Positions 38,317 to 49,569 of a DNA stretch of 64,000 bases are shown here, in pieces (within the stretch, counting starts at the first letter, position 1; each line of letters starts with the position of its first letter). The position numbers and the translations under genes were made by a program. Below the pieces are notes generated by a model. It was not told where the DNA came from. It searched no databases and saw nothing but the letters and a program-made list of their open reading frames with translations. Location: contig FWWN02000650.1 in NCBI GenBank assembly GCA_900175165.2, positions 62,001-126,000 on the forward strand, in the 5' to 3' direction. The DNA comes from Rhizomucor pusillus (lineage: Eukaryota; Mucoromycota; Mucoromycetes; Mucorales; Lichtheimiaceae).

Positions 38317-39696
38317 CTACCATTCTAGTGGATCAGACTTTGTTTCCGGCGGCGGTTGTGGTTCGTGCCCGCCACAAAATGCCGCTGTGCTTTCCGTAGC
38401 TTCCCGTTCTTCTTTGATCACGGCAGTTGATTCGCCTTGCAGTAGTTCAGAAACCCCGTTGTTGTTCTCTACAAAATCTTCTGTCTCAAGGACCGTCTCT
38501 TTTTTCATCTTGACTTTTTTGGTAGTCTTGACAGCTGATGGGCAGTACTCGGACACAGGGCACTCGAAGCACTTTGGTCTTTGTGGCAGGCAGGTGACCT
38601 GACCGAACCCTACCAGCATCGGATTGATCTCCCTCCAGCGATCCTTTGGCAACCATGACTCTAATTGCTGCGAGCAAGCAAGAGTCAGCAACTGCTGAGA
38701 AGAATTATATTGCATCCATGTTTCACCTTTCGGGTATCCTCTGGTAACTTTTTAGCCGTATTGCACCAGCCAAGCCGGTTAGTTATTCGATGTACGTGGA
38801 CATCGACACCAATGCCGGCGTTGCTACGTGATAATATTTGTTACACACTTTTGTTTTCTGCTACGCGCAGAACCTCTCTCTTACAGCTTCCATGCACATT
38901 GCAGTGCCAAATATCCCTGTAAGGAAAATCATGTCAGAGAGAAGACAATGGTTGCTATGCGAATTCCTACTTCTTACCATCTTTGGTCCAACACCAGGCA
39001 AACTGATCAACCCTTCAATTGTATCGGGGATATCGCCATCATACTTGTCGCGCAGTATGACAGCTGTATCTTTAATGTATCTATAGCAAAACATGGCATG
39101 AGTTTTACTGCTGTGCCAGCCCATTTTCGACTCTACTCACTTTGCTTTCCGCGTGTGGAATCCAACAGGTTTAATGTAATCGTCTAAAACCTTCTCATTG
39201 ACCTTTAAGATACTGTCGAGATTGAGGCCACCCGGCAGTTCCGTCTGCAGCTTTTTTACGACCACGCTTGTGACAGTATCTTTTGTTTGCGACGAGAGCA
39301 TGAGCGATATCAAGGTTTGGAATCGAGATTCCTACAAAGACCATTTGATCAGATAAAGATAAAAAATAAATCCGCATTCTGTTATGCAAAAAGAAAAACC
39401 TTGTCAGGTATCCCGTCTTCCGCCAATCTTTCGCAACCCATTGTATCCACAGGCGCAACCGCCGTTTTTCTGTACTCCTTGATCTTGTCATAGACGATCT
39501 CCCAGTTTTCTGGGGCTTTCACAACGCCGTTGTCACTTTTTCTTTTCTTTGAATCGCCCCCCTTGGTTGCAGCAGCAGCTGCTGATATTGATCGTTTCTG
39601 AGGTTTGCATTCCTTGACGACATTTTCTACTGCTGCGTCCGTGACATTGCTTCTTATAGCAGTGCTGGCCAGTCGGCTGCTCCGGCGTATAGACAT
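38317..39696 (-). CDS. NTH1: Endonuclease III homologue (DNA glycosylase/AP lyase)
   Basis: This enzyme removes oxidised pyrimidines and cuts the abasic site in base excision repair, in nucleus and mitochondria. About six exons. The N-terminal ~90 residues are basic and disordered. Then come [15 protein letters not shown], the helix-hairpin-helix LPGVGPKM with the catalytic Lys, [15 protein letters not shown] with the catalytic Asp, and an iron-sulphur site [17 protein letters not shown] (Cys spacing 6-2-5). After the cluster there is a further tail of about 75 residues, Lys/Glu-rich and longer than in the bacterial enzyme. Its start is 123 bases from the divergent phosphatase gene. Confidence 0.93.
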
Positions 39697-39819
39697 TGCT
39701 GCTGAGAGAAAAAGACCCAATAGAAAGTCAACGTGCGCTGCTTTCACGCGCGCCTTTGTCGTTCTGGCTTTCAATCATCCCCGTTGAACCCTCCCTTCTT
39801 TCTCCATAACCTGAACCTC
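39697..39819. promoter_or_regulatory. Short bidirectional promoter
   Basis: Only 123 bases separate the start codons of the NTH1-type gene (minus) and the PHOSPHO-type phosphatase (plus). Both promoters and leaders must overlap here or inside the first exons. No TATA box was seen. Confidence 0.55.
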
Positions 39820-40923
39820 ATGACAGTGCACGATCTCGCCGTCTTTGATTTCGACTGGTAGACTTGAGAAAACAGAAAATGGAGAGAGAAAAAAATAATG
39901 TCTAATTGCGTATTTGGCACCGGCAAAAAGGTCCCTGATAGAAGCCGACAGTGACCAGTCTGTTGTCAAAGGATTATCCGAGCTGCAGTGGACAAAGGTC
40001 GCAGCCTTGGGAAACATGCAATGGACGGATTTAATGTAAGAACAACAAACGGCCTTGTTACTTTCATGCTTTGTTTTGCAAACGAACAAGGGGCGGAAAT
40101 ATATCAGAGACCAAAGCCTTTGCGAGCTGCAAGATCAAGGTGTGACCCTGGAGCAGATCAATCAGGTGCTTCAGAGCATTCCTTTGGTAAGTGTCATATC
40201 GTCACATAATAATCATTCAATTGATGTAATTGTTGGAAAGGTACCATCGGCTTTGGAAGTATTGAAACTTCTTCGTGCCAACAATGCGCATATCCTCATC
40301 CTCTCCGATGCTAATACATACTTCATCGATGTTATTCTGAAGGTACTGGAAATCTGAATCTTGAACGAATTTTGTGTAAATTTGAAATGCTGATCCATGA
40401 AAAAGGCACATGGCATCCGGCATCTGGTTACTGATATTATAACGAACCCGGCGTATTTTGACGAGAAAGGTCGTCTGCGCGTGCAGCGACATATTCCTGC
40501 AGAAGGACCGCAGCACCATTGCCCGAATTTATGCGCCGTAAACATTTGCAAAGGTAGTAGATCACGCGATAGGACCCATTGTTGCTATGCATCTTACAAG
40601 CGTTTCCATCAAGGTCAAGAGCTTGATCGTTACATTGCTACCCACGGTCCATATCGGAAGGTTATGTATGTCGGTGATGGTAGGGCAAGTATTACATGCA
40701 GCCCCTGCCTTCTTTTCTTTTCTTGCTTACATATAAATTGAAATAGAATGACTTTTGTCCCGGGCTGCGCTTGCAAGCAACAGACTACTACTTCGTTCGC
40801 AACCATAAACCGCTCGCCAGCATACTTGAGACTGACGAGAAAGCGGCCGAGCGAATCACTGCCCCAGTCACTTACTGGAGCGACCATAAACCCATTCTGG
40901 ACACACTGAAAACACACTATTAG
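39820..40923 (+). CDS. PHOSPHO-type HAD phosphatase
   Basis: About seven exons. The first (39820-39857) is 38 bases and encodes MTVHDLAVFDFDW. It joins 39931 to give FDFDWSLIEADSDQ, the catalytic DxD motif of the PHOSPHO1/PHOSPHO2 family. Next are WTDLIDQSLCELQDQGVT, ILSDANTYFIDVIL (motif II), and YVGDGRNDFCPGLRL (motif III, metal-binding Asp residues), ending at DTLKTHY. The vertebrate members hydrolyse phosphocholine and phosphoethanolamine or pyridoxal phosphate. The substrate here is unknown. The stop codon lies 29 bases from that of the convergent DGAT2 gene, so transcripts must overlap. Confidence 0.88.
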
Positions 40924-40952
40924 ATTCTAACTAAAAACTTATGCCTATTCAA

Positions 40953-42335
40953 TCAACAAACTCTATCTCTTTAATTCTATCCGGCGCATACGTATCCTTG
41001 TGCTTGTCATATAAAGCTTTTAGACTTTGCATATACTTGTCATGCAATTCTCGCACAATTTCATCCTTGTCTTTCTCATCCACGTTTGCAGGCGGGTCAA
41101 TAGGCTCTCCAACTACAATATTAATAGATTCAAAGATGTTAATTCATCAACGAGAATACCCTGGATACGTGTATTGATACTTACAAACGACATGCATTGG
41201 GCGTCTGTAAGGCATCAGTCCAATATCATCTATATATCATTTCAGGTCACAAACAGAATTCCTTTTTAATCTCTTCTGCTACTTACAGTTGAATATACCT
41301 CGACCGTGGAAGAGAGGTACTGTAAAGCCCATCCAGCGCTGGAATTTCTTTTGGAACCATCGTAACCAGGATCCATCGTCGTTTCTAACTTGCTCGTATA
41401 ACTCGTTCTCGCCGAATGAAATGGTAGGTACGAGACTTGCACCCGTTTCCACAGCAATTTTGACGAATCCAAGACGCTTCTTCAATGTCAAGTCCATAAC
41501 TCCTGGTCGTGCATTCAAAGACTCGGCTGCACCCCCAATAACAATGGCGATCGATCTTCCTGGTCCAGACTTCAGCACTGCTTTGCATGATTTTTTTGAG
41601 ACATCGCACATGCCAAGCGCCAAAATGTACTCTCGGTGGAAGGGTATTTTGAAGTTTGTGCCGAGCGTCAGCAGCGATGGCTTGATACCGGGAAACGTTC
41701 TCGAAAATCCATTGCCTTCGCTGGCAAAGGTCGTAATTGCTCCCACTGCAATGATGCCATGCGGATGGTATCTATACAACCCTACAGTGTTACCACATTG
41801 TTGTTGCTGTTTAAGCATTATTGCCACCACCGCTCCTTTTTTTTACCCAAAAATGTAGTTTTTCTGAGGATCCAAATCTTGTTCCTAGTGCGCCGTGACT
41901 TTCAGAAATACTTTCAAAACCATGTAGTAATGGAACAAACTCACTTTCACGATAGTTACAGGGAAATAATCTGCAAAGAATTTCCACAGCGACCATTTGC
42001 GAACACACTCAAAGCGTCTTCCACCGCGCTCGGGAGCCTTATCGAGGAATAGCCACGTTATATAGGCAACAGCGAACGGCCAAAAGATCGGGATCGCACA
42101 CAGGAAAAGGAAAGCGCACAGCATGAGGGTTGGTTCTATGCCCCAAAACAGGACTGCCACCAATGGCAAGCGTGAGCTGTTTCCAAGGAATGATCGTATA
42201 AAGTACAAGGTGCTGCTCCTTCTCCTCACCAGCCGCGGTTTGCAACCGTCGCTTGAAAGGCACCCGCAGAGGCGCCATTCTTGGTGAAGCTTCTTTCGCC
42301 TTTTGCTCGGCAGAAGCAATGCCCTCCGAGATCAT
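40953..42335 (-). CDS. DGA1: Diacylglycerol acyltransferase type 2
   Basis: This enzyme makes triacylglycerol from diacylglycerol and acyl-CoA, at the endoplasmic reticulum and lipid droplets. The first exon (42335-42230) carries SPRMAPLRVPFKRRLQTAA, and the join to 42153 gives AAVLFWGIEPT, leading into the two-segment membrane hairpin. A separate small exon reads DLDPQKNYIFG and is followed by YHPHGIIAVGA with the catalytic HPHG. Later come GGAAESLNARPGV, FGENELYEQV and PLFHGRGIFN, all conserved in DGAT2, and the end RIKEIEFVD. The protein closely follows the Umbelopsis DGAT2A as I recall it. At least six exons. Confidence 0.94.
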
Positions 42336-43134
42336 TGCTATTCGATCGTGACAAGTCTAGTATAACAACCCTTCACCTCCAGCAGCGCTGATTTCAAATC
42401 TGTCAAATTGCCTTGAATGTCGGGAATATCATTTTGCATGGTTATCTGTATCATTCTCAAATCAATAATTGATTGCCTCGAAACATTGTAGTGGAAGTTC
42501 ACATTGTCCTCAAAGTATGGTCTCGCTTAATCAGGCAAGAAGGAAAATTACTACTCGGAATCAGATTTCTGCTTATTTCTTCCGTAATCAAAGTGTATAT
42601 GGACTGTGATTGCCTCGTCTGGAATATGTATAATTATGGTTTTCCTTAGAGCATATACACAACGTCTATTACTCATCCTTTGCTGTCGTAAATGCTAATC
42701 GCATATGAGATATAGCTGTACACTGATCAAATCTTGATCGGTATCACATGCAAAGTTCAAGATGAAGAATCCATTTGGTGTCACATCAAGATTCTCGCAT
42801 TATGCAGTAATAATATTCAATAGGTAAGTATACATAGCTAGATAAATAGTGTAATATGTCACCTCCAAATCCCACAAGGAAGGTGGCCAGTCTACAACGA
42901 AACCGCCGGAATAAAACGTCAGGCAATGAATGTCATTTCGGCCAAACTTTCAAAGCCAGATTATAGGAGAGCGGGTGGTGAGCGGTGAATGGAGAGACAC
43001 CAGGTGGTTTCTTTTGTACCAAGAGAAGAGGCTGACAGCGGCAGCAGCAGCAAAACGATACAATGTAAAGCATTCAGAGTTGGAAGTAGACTGTCTGGAG
43101 CTCATTCTGTTTCTGACAGACAATACCAGAGCTC
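42336..43134. other. Divergent intergenic region DGA1/DEF1
   Basis: No reading frame with family resemblance. A short plus-strand frame at 42930-43134 (Ala-rich) ends inside DEF1's first exon in another frame and is not supported. Confidence 0.45.
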
Positions 43135-45971
43135 ATGACATCATACGAGACACAAGTACAAGGGGTGAAAGCGCAATCGGCTTCATCCGACTTTAAGGGA
43201 CTCAAATCGAAATATGCATCGCAGCTATCGACGCTCAAAGAACTGTTTGCAAACTGGTCTGAAGAGGACTTGCTCTTTGCCATACAAGATACCGATGGGG
43301 ACCTAGAGTTGACAGTTGAAAGGATCAGCGAAGGTGATCACTGTTAAGCACTCCAGAGTTAATCTCACCTTTAAGCTGACAAAAACAAAGGGCACGTTGT
43401 TCAGTGGGGTGAAGTGAAAACCAAGAAACAAAAGAAAGAGGAAGCTCAAAAAGCAAAAGCAACGCAACCAACAGCACAGCAGCAGCAACAATTCACCACT
43501 TCGCTATCATCATACAAAGACCGAGCTCCTGCAGCAGCAGCAGCAGCGAGAAGCCATTCTGAAAGAACAACACGAAATGGACGAGGTAAAGTTGCTCCTG
43601 AATCCCGCCCGCCTCTCCTTACATTATTGACGTCGCTGCTGCCACAGGTGGTTCAGCGTACCGCGGCAACACTCGCGCCAGCAAGCCTCCAGTCGCGTCC
43701 CACCCACAGACAGCCGCGTCTTGGGAAAAGCAGACGAAAGCTAATCACTCTTCCGAAACTACACATCAGGGCGGGTCCTGGGCATCGATTGCATCAGCGC
43801 CAAAAGCTGCCGTTAACGATAATTCACAGCAACAATTCGGAGCAAATAGTTGGGATGCTCCTACCACCGCTGCTTCTGCTACATGTGGCAGCCAACCTGA
43901 ACCCGAATCAAAGACACCCGCTGAACCCTCATCTCTACCATCAACTTCCACCGCGAACAATGACGCTTCATCATCCCCCGCACCTAAAACATGGGCTAGT
44001 CTCTTAAAGTAAGTGCTAATTTCCTTTTTTTATATCTATCTACCTTTTTTCTGCATTGATGTTAACATTTTCTTACTTTGAAGGTCAAAGCCGAAACCCG
44101 AACCATCAATCGATACAAAGAAGGAAGATCAGCAAACATGGAAAGAACCTGAACCAGCAGCAGCCTCTACAACCGACAGCTGGGATGCACCAAACGATGG
44201 CTGGAACTCTGCAGCAGCAGCAAACGAGAATGATGCATGGGGAGCAGCAGCGCCCTCGGTTGATCCGTGGGAACAGCCTGTAGACCTGAACGAGCAAACG
44301 TCTCCGTTGAAGGAAGAAGAAAAGGAACCTGTACCTGAGAAGGTACCAGAGCCACAGGAACCTGAGCAGCAGCAGCCATCATCTGTCGCAGCAGCCGCCG
44401 GCGTCGAAGATACCAACATTGGCGAAAAGGAGCAACTATCTTCTTCCTCACCCATCAGCGCTGCTAACAAAGCTAAGCAGTCTACTGGCCGTCGTCTCAA
44501 GCAAGATGTACCTGTTGTTCTTCCAAACAGCGGCAGCGCTGTCTCTGACGTTGAAGTCAGATTTGGAAGCTTGGGTCTTGAAGATTCTACCGAAAGCAGC
44601 GCCCAGTAAGTCTCTATCCAGATAAACTTAAGTTGGATTCTGACTGTGAATTGCAGAATTGGCGGATCGACGAAGAAACAGGATTCCTCGGCATCGGCTG
44701 CCGAGCAAGTATCCGAAAAGCAGGCACAGCAATCATATCTTGACCGATATTCTACAAATGAAAATGGACCCACTGCTACTACTCAGGGATCCAACAGCTT
44801 GATCGGTGCCGGATCTTTGGGACAGGCATCGTACATTAAGCAACAAGATAACACAGCAGGAGCTAATGTGAACAATTTTGCCCCACAACAACAACAGCCA
44901 CAACAACATCAATTCAACCATCTTCAGCAACAGCAACAGCACTTTGGCATGGAAAACCTGACATCCCCTTACAGCTCATACCTCCCCAACCAACTGCCTG
45001 CCGGAGTATCCGGTTTTGCAATGAATCCTATGGCGTCTTTGCCTGATTACAGCTTGTACGGCTCCGACGCTCAGAGAGCTGCTGCATCCATGGTGAGTAT
45101 ATTTCAGTTGCTTGATGTAAGCCCACAAATATTGAACTTTTTTGCTCGTATAAAGGGATATTACGATCCAACTGCATACAGTCACTCTCCTTCTACGACG
45201 GCTGCCTCTGCTTACCAGGCACGCGACAAGTATGGGCAGGATGCTGCTGCTTCGGCAAACGCTGCTCAAGCGCAACTTTTACCACAGCAAGCGCAACAAA
45301 TGTACCCCAACATGCCGTACTACCATCAGTATTACTACATGCCGAACCAGCTGTTTGGTGCTTACCAGCAATCCGGCTACGCTAATCCTTATCTAAACAA
45401 AAACATGTATCCGATGTATCAGCCATCTGGCAAGCCGGGTGGCGCATCTGCTGCATCGCCTTACGGTGCCGCTGGAGGATCGCCCTACGCAAACCATCAT
45501 ACACAGCAGCAGCAACAACACTTGTATAATCCGACCATTCCCGGCGCGACCGGTTACGATGACATGTCGCCTTTAGGAGGGCTGCAGGATTATCAAAAGT
45601 CTACTGCATACAACCAGCAACAGCCTACTCAGCAGCTGCCGGGGTTCTTGGGCAATTTGCCTCAACCATCCCCAGGCGGCGCGGCGCAGCCTCCAGCCAA
45701 TGCAGGGCAGCAGGGTCAGGGCAAAGCGGACGTTGACAATAGCCAGTACGGTCCCCAGCAAGGTGCTAACGTGCAACATTTTACCCAGCAACAGCATGCA
45801 TACCAGCAACCAAACCCTTCCAACTACTTCAACCACAATCAGCCTCAACAAATGTTCTATCATCAACAACTTCACATGCAGCCGCAGCAACCGCAACAAC
45901 AACAGCAGCAGCAGCCCCCGGCACAGCAAGCACCTTCCATAGGCCGGCAGCAGCAATATTGGAGTCAATAG
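43135..45971 (+). CDS. DEF1: RNA polymerase II degradation factor Def1
   Basis: Six exons (43135-43333, 43391-43585, 43648-44008, 44084-44605, 44657-45092, 45156-45971) give 842 residues. A CUE domain at residues about 25-65 (KYASQLSTLKELFANWSEED, LLFAIQDTDGDLELTVERIS) is followed by EGHVVQWGEVKTKKQK, the family's hallmark join. The middle carries SWDAP/GWN repeats. The C-terminal half is rich in Gln, Tyr and Pro (prion-like). In yeast, Def1 binds ubiquitylated polymerase II stalled at DNA damage, is cut by the proteasome to enter the nucleus, and recruits the Elongin-Cullin ligase. The last intron is translatable (see findings). The stop lies 101 bases from the convergent NST1 stop. Confidence 0.92.
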
Positions 45972-46072
45972 AAGGGGAGAAAGAGAGAGACAGTAGATTA
46001 TGTAAATTTTTGTTTTGCAAAAAGAAACAAAGAATACCATACTATTGTAGCTTCCAGTTTGTTCTTTTTATC

Positions 46073-49000
46073 CTATGACATGCTCCCGAATAACTGCGTA
46101 TTACCCTTCATTTGAGGCGGCGGAGGCATCGAATTAGCGAATAATGGACCTGGTGGTGACGAAGGTAGATGTGGTACAGACGACGGTTGAACAATGGAGG
46201 TGGAAGAAGAGACCGAGCCGATTGCTGGACTGCCTACTGCTGCTCCTCCTGGTCGCAACCCTTCGAGCCGAACTAGCCATCCGCTGTGAGCATTGTTGAC
46301 AGTTTCAAATCCGCTAAGTGGCGAGCTGATAACTTCGTATAATTCCCGCATATCCACCTGTAGGTCATAATACATGTCGCACATCATGCGATGGAGCTGT
46401 GCAAGGCTGTGGAACCGCGACGGGTTGTAGTACTTTGTCTGTGTGATCTCATCCAGCTTCAGGTAAGCTGCCTTGGCTCTCTCGAGGATGGTAGTCGACC
46501 GATCAGCTAATACATCGCCAAACAAACGTCCGTGAACATTATCTGACAGTGCCGTTGATGCAGTCCAGCCTACAATGTTTTGAACTAAGTCCTCTGTCGG
46601 CCCTTTCGCGATTAACCTTGCACTCTTCAGCTTACCATTTGTCCATGCCAAGTTGGAGCTCTCCAAGGAGAATCTCCTCTCTACGTTTTTATCTAATCTT
46701 GACCTTGATCTCGTGCTTTGATCTTGATACGCATCTATCATCCATCCAGAGTTAGCAGGGAAAAGAAGTGAATCTAGTAGCCTCGAAAGTTCTTACCTCG
46801 AGTAGGTTCTCCAAACAGAAAGTTTGAGAAGAAGGAGTTGGTCGTCTCACCGCGATCTGCAGCCATTATTGGCCTTTTACCACTGCCAATCGCTGAACTA
46901 GCGCTACTCTCATCAGCACTCAAGACGCGATTAGCTCTAGCGCCAACAGGACTGCCAATCGGGCCAGCGTTTGAAGACTGTCGTCGACCACTTGGTGGTT
47001 GGCCGATAGGTGCAATGTGCGAACCAGGTCTGGATATCACTTTAGCGGATGCGCTGCTGCTACTGCTACCAGCATCAAACGAAGATGAAAGCCGTCCAAA
47101 GCCGATAGGCATCACGGCTCTGTCGATGGCGGCGAAAGGATGCGTCGGGCTGGTTGCTGGCTGTCCAGCAAGTCGAGCTGGAGCAATCGGAAGACTATGT
47201 GGTAGACCATTGAGGGGTAATAACGGGTGTGGAGGTACGGGCATATCGAGATTTGGCGGGTTAACATCGCTGCCGAGTCTAGCAGCTGATGCCTGAGTGG
47301 AGGAACCGACGAGAACATCCATTAATGCTTTTTGTCGGGCAGCGTCGTCTACTGGTCGTATCGGTACATTTGAAGGCATGGCTTGGTTGGCCGCTGAAGT
47401 CGTGGCTGTGCTTTGCATGGCCGGTGAAGGCTCAGTAGACTTTGCTGATTTACTGCTGCTTGCTGCCGACGTTGTTGCTGCTGCCTTGGCTTCCCGTTTC
47501 TCGCGCTCTGCACGTTCTCGCTCCTCTGTCTCCTTTGCGCGGCGTTGCTCTTCTTCGACTTTCCGTTTGGCAGCTCTTGCCTTTTCTTCTCGTTCTTTAC
47601 GTTCTCGTTCTTCACGTTCTTCACGTTCTTTGCGTTCTTTTTCTTCGCGTTCTTTCCGCTCTTTCTCCTCACGTTCGCGACGTTCTTGTTCTTCTTTTTC
47701 TTTGCGTTTTCGCTCCTTCTCAGCTGCGCGTTCCCGCTCTTCTTTCAAACGCCGTCGTTTTTCTTCCTCTTTGCGTAACCGTTCTTCCTCCTTTTGTCGT
47801 CGTTCCTCTTCTTTCTTCAGTCGCTCCTGTTCACGCTTTTTTCGTTCTTCTTCAAGCTTGCGTTCTCTCTCGGCTCTAGCTGCTTCTTCCTCAGCTTTAC
47901 GCTGTGCCTCCCTCGCTAAGCGTTCTTCTTCTTTTTGTTTCTTTAATTGTCTAAAAATAGATCGAGTAAAGTTAGTGTTATGCATCAAACATTTGTTTGC
48001 AGAACTATTACCGTTTCTTATCCTTTTTGCGTTCCTTCTCCTTTTGTTTCTTAAGCTCGCGTTCTTGTCTCAGTCGATCCTCTTCTTCGAGCTCTTGAAT
48101 AAGCCGTTGTTGTCGTTCACGAGCTACTTTTTCCCGATAAGCAGCAAGTACCCGCTGCTCAAACATCCGGGCAGCAAAGATTTGGAACATACGTCGACCT
48201 TCTTCCATCCGTTGTTCATCCGTGCCAGCCTTACGATGTATGAGCAACAGTTAAATTTTAAAAATTCGCGACATCCCTTTACCTCTTCTTCTTCCTCGTC
48301 GTAGACTTCATCTTCATCCTCGTCGATATCGTCATAGTAATCATCGGTCTGTTCCATGACTTCATCTTCTTTTTGTATTCGTCGTTCAGCGAGTCGCTCC
48401 ATCATATCAAGGAATTTTTTGCCGTCATTTTTCAATAAATCATCCGCCACAGTCAGAATACCGCCTTTATATAAAGAGTGAGTAGAGCAACACAGAATGT
48501 AGAAAATGGAAACAAGTCTTACCTTTTACGGTGAGACTGTTACCAAAGTTGAAATGATCAACGCCGGCAGCAGCCGTATTCTGGCTAAATCGATCCGTAA
48601 AAGCAGCGTCGTCGTAGGAAGTTTTCTCGCCTTCTGACAGATTCTCTGATTGATCTGATTGACTGTTGATTTCGTCGTCGTACGCGGGACTGTAATCATC
48701 ATCCTCTTCCTCATCCTCGTCTTCGTCAAGCTGGCCATCATATCCATCTTCGTACGAGACAGGTGATGCTCTTTCGTAATGGCTCTGCGCGAGGGCTCCA
48801 TCGGCGGCATTGTAGAAACGCGTTTGCTGCTGATGGTTTGCGTATTGCTCAAGTTCCTCGTAATAGGCATCGTATAGCACTTCTAGCTCGTCCTCAATTG
48901 CCGTTCTAAATTCCGGAAAGGTAAGCAATCTCTCAGAGAATATCTAGAATATCTAGCGTACCTTTTCTTGCCACAGACAGAGCAATTACAGCTGTTTTTC

Positions 49001-49569
49001 TGTTGTTCCTTCATTTTCCGTAACACAGCATCCTTTTCTACTTTAACAAGAGACCGTCGTTCTTCTTCGCCTAGACCGAGCCAGAACTCCCGAATCTTCT
49101 GCCGTTCTTCACTGTTACTCATGCTTGACCAGAATTCGTCGTCTTTTTTCGAGCTGGCCACTGCACTGTTACGGGTATCAACGAGCCAATGAGATCCACT
49201 GTTTGGAGTCGACGAATGTTCTAGAGCTCGGCTATCTTCATCGAGCTCTGGAATGCCCTGAGAGGATACGCTTGCTTTTGACTTCGCCTTTTTCTTCTTT
49301 TTCCGTTTCGCAAGAGATGTTGGAGGTACGGGGGCGGTGCAAGAAGCTGTATTCCCAACAGCTGGTGCCGTCTCGTGATGAGCATCGTTTTCAACATGAG
49401 CCTCCTCCGTGTTGCCTTCAGTCTTGCCGATCGGACTCGGCTTCTTTCTTGTTGACTTGTCAGCAGCAGAAACGTTGGAGACTGGTAAGCTCGTTCGAAC
49501 GGAAGCCGTTGTAGTAGTGGTAGTAGCTGGTGGCTTTTTAGAGAGGTGTACCGACTTTGTCATTAGCAT
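46073..49569 (-). CDS. NST1: Stress response protein Nst1
   Basis: At least five exons. The signature block near the N-terminus, [19 protein letters not shown] followed by CNCSVCGKK, marks the Nst1 family. Long acidic stretches follow (about 48290-48730), then a single very long charged helix of Glu, Lys and Arg (about 47540-48230, almost certainly a coiled coil or single alpha-helix). A Pro/Ser-rich region comes next and a C-terminal domain from 46720 ([10 protein letters not shown]...). In yeast, Nst1 affects salt tolerance and is linked to splicing factor Msl1 and to P-bodies. The exact function is unknown. The start is 49569 (MLMTKSVHL) or 49563. Upstream in-frame codons encode a hydrophobic stretch but lack a good ATG. 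Confidence 0.9.

Noticed and set aside
45573..46040. 155-codon minus-strand Leu-rich frame that looks membrane-like
   Set aside because: Antisense of the CAG-rich (Gln) end of DEF1; CTG runs always look like poly-Leu.
47297..48304. 335-codon plus-strand open frame rich in Ser, Arg and Phe
   Set aside because: It is the antisense of the Glu/Lys/Arg helix of NST1. The composition is what such a repeat gives on the other strand.
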